Source: Lentimicrobiaceae bacterium (GTDB lineage: Bacteria > Bacteroidota > Bacteroidia > Bacteroidales > Lentimicrobiaceae). Taken from it: a DNA stretch of 5,353 nucleotides. The stretch is from contig JAQVEI010000195.1 of NCBI GenBank assembly GCA_028697695.1, positions 1 to 5,353 on the forward strand, read 5' to 3'. The notes under the pieces were generated by a model that was not told the origin of the DNA, did not search any database, and worked only from the letters and a program-made list of their open reading frames with translations. Both the position numbers and the translations under genes were made by a program. Shown here one piece after another: positions 5,193 through 5,353 of the stretch; the first letter of the stretch is position 1, and every line of letters starts with the position of its first letter.

Positions 5193-5353
5193 ATGATAAT
5201 AGTAACCGGCGCCGCAGGATTTATCGGGAGCGCACTAATTTCAACACTCTTAGCCAGAGGCTTTGACAAGATTGTAGCTGTGGATGACTTCACTAAAAAA
5301 GAGAAATCAGCCAACCATGAAAACAAAAATATCCTGGAATATGTCGAAAGAAC
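5193..5353 (+). CDS. hldD: NAD(P)-dependent sugar-nucleotide epimerase, probably ADP-L-glycero-D-manno-heptose 6-epimerase (partial, runs off the right edge)
   Basis: An open frame of 53 full codons begins at ATG 5193 and is cut by the window edge. Residues 1-12 (MIIVTGAAGFIG) form the first strand and the GxxGxxG dinucleotide-binding loop of an extended short-chain dehydrogenase. Residues 27-34 (IVAVDDFT) end the second strand with the acidic Asp31-Asp32 pair. The following KKEKSANHENKN, leading to LEYVER, resembles the start of HldD/RfaD enzymes (VVDNLKDGTKFVNL in E. coli). HldD epimerises C6 of ADP-heptose for the lipopolysaccharide inner core and acts in the cytoplasm. A related UDP- or dTDP-sugar epimerase cannot be excluded from 53 residues. 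The gene starts 13 bp after the phosphatase stop and is likely co-transcribed with it. Confidence 0.72.
   Translation, partial: MIIVTGAAGFIGSALISTLLARGFDKIVAVDDFTKKEKSANHENKNILEYVER

Noticed and set aside
1..5353. Mobile element, CRISPR array, tRNA or attachment-site content
   Set aside because: No transposase, integrase, terminal inverted repeats, regularly spaced repeats or tRNA-like cloverleaf was seen on either strand.

Overview
The window looks like chromosomal DNA of a Bacteroidota (Bacteroidetes) bacterium. The evidence is a SusC/RagA-type TonB-linked outer-membrane protein, several promoter-like sites matching the phylum's -7 element TAnnTTTG, AT-rich leaders without clear Shine-Dalgarno sequences, and protein sequences typical of the group. 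The genus cannot be fixed from this stretch.

Left part (1-2040): the first 236 residues of a SusC-like nutrient receptor run leftward out of the window. It is divergent from a complete LacI/GalR-family regulator that runs rightward. The 321-bp gap between them holds a perfect 14-bp palindrome, CGCAAACGTTTGCG, with the central CG and half-sites expected of a LacI-family operator. This is the usual layout of the regulatory end of a glycan-utilisation locus: the regulator probably senses a sugar and controls the receptor, itself, or both. The substrate is not visible because the SusD partner and the enzymes lie outside the window.

Middle (2041-2431): a 391-bp gap between convergent genes holds two clear terminator hairpins, one for each direction. 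It also holds an unannotated stretch that looks like a small RNA gene: a TAnnTTTG element, a 14-bp two-part hairpin starting at the predicted transcript 5' end, and a strong intrinsic terminator, giving a transcript of about 110 nt. A 12-bp direct repeat spaced by two helical turns, which also contains an inverted repeat, lies just upstream. This is the least expected content of the window.

Right part (2432-5353): an MFS transporter resembling the MFSD1 branch runs leftward from a well-formed Bacteroidetes promoter. Divergent from it is a secreted PhoA-family alkaline phosphatase with all catalytic and metal-binding positions present. It is followed after 13 bp, with no terminator, by the start of an NAD(P)-binding sugar-nucleotide epimerase, probably ADP-L-glycero-D-manno-heptose 6-epimerase. 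These genes look like ordinary housekeeping or envelope and nutrient functions, not an obvious continuation of the sugar locus.

No tRNA, rRNA, CRISPR array, insertion sequence or phage feature was seen.
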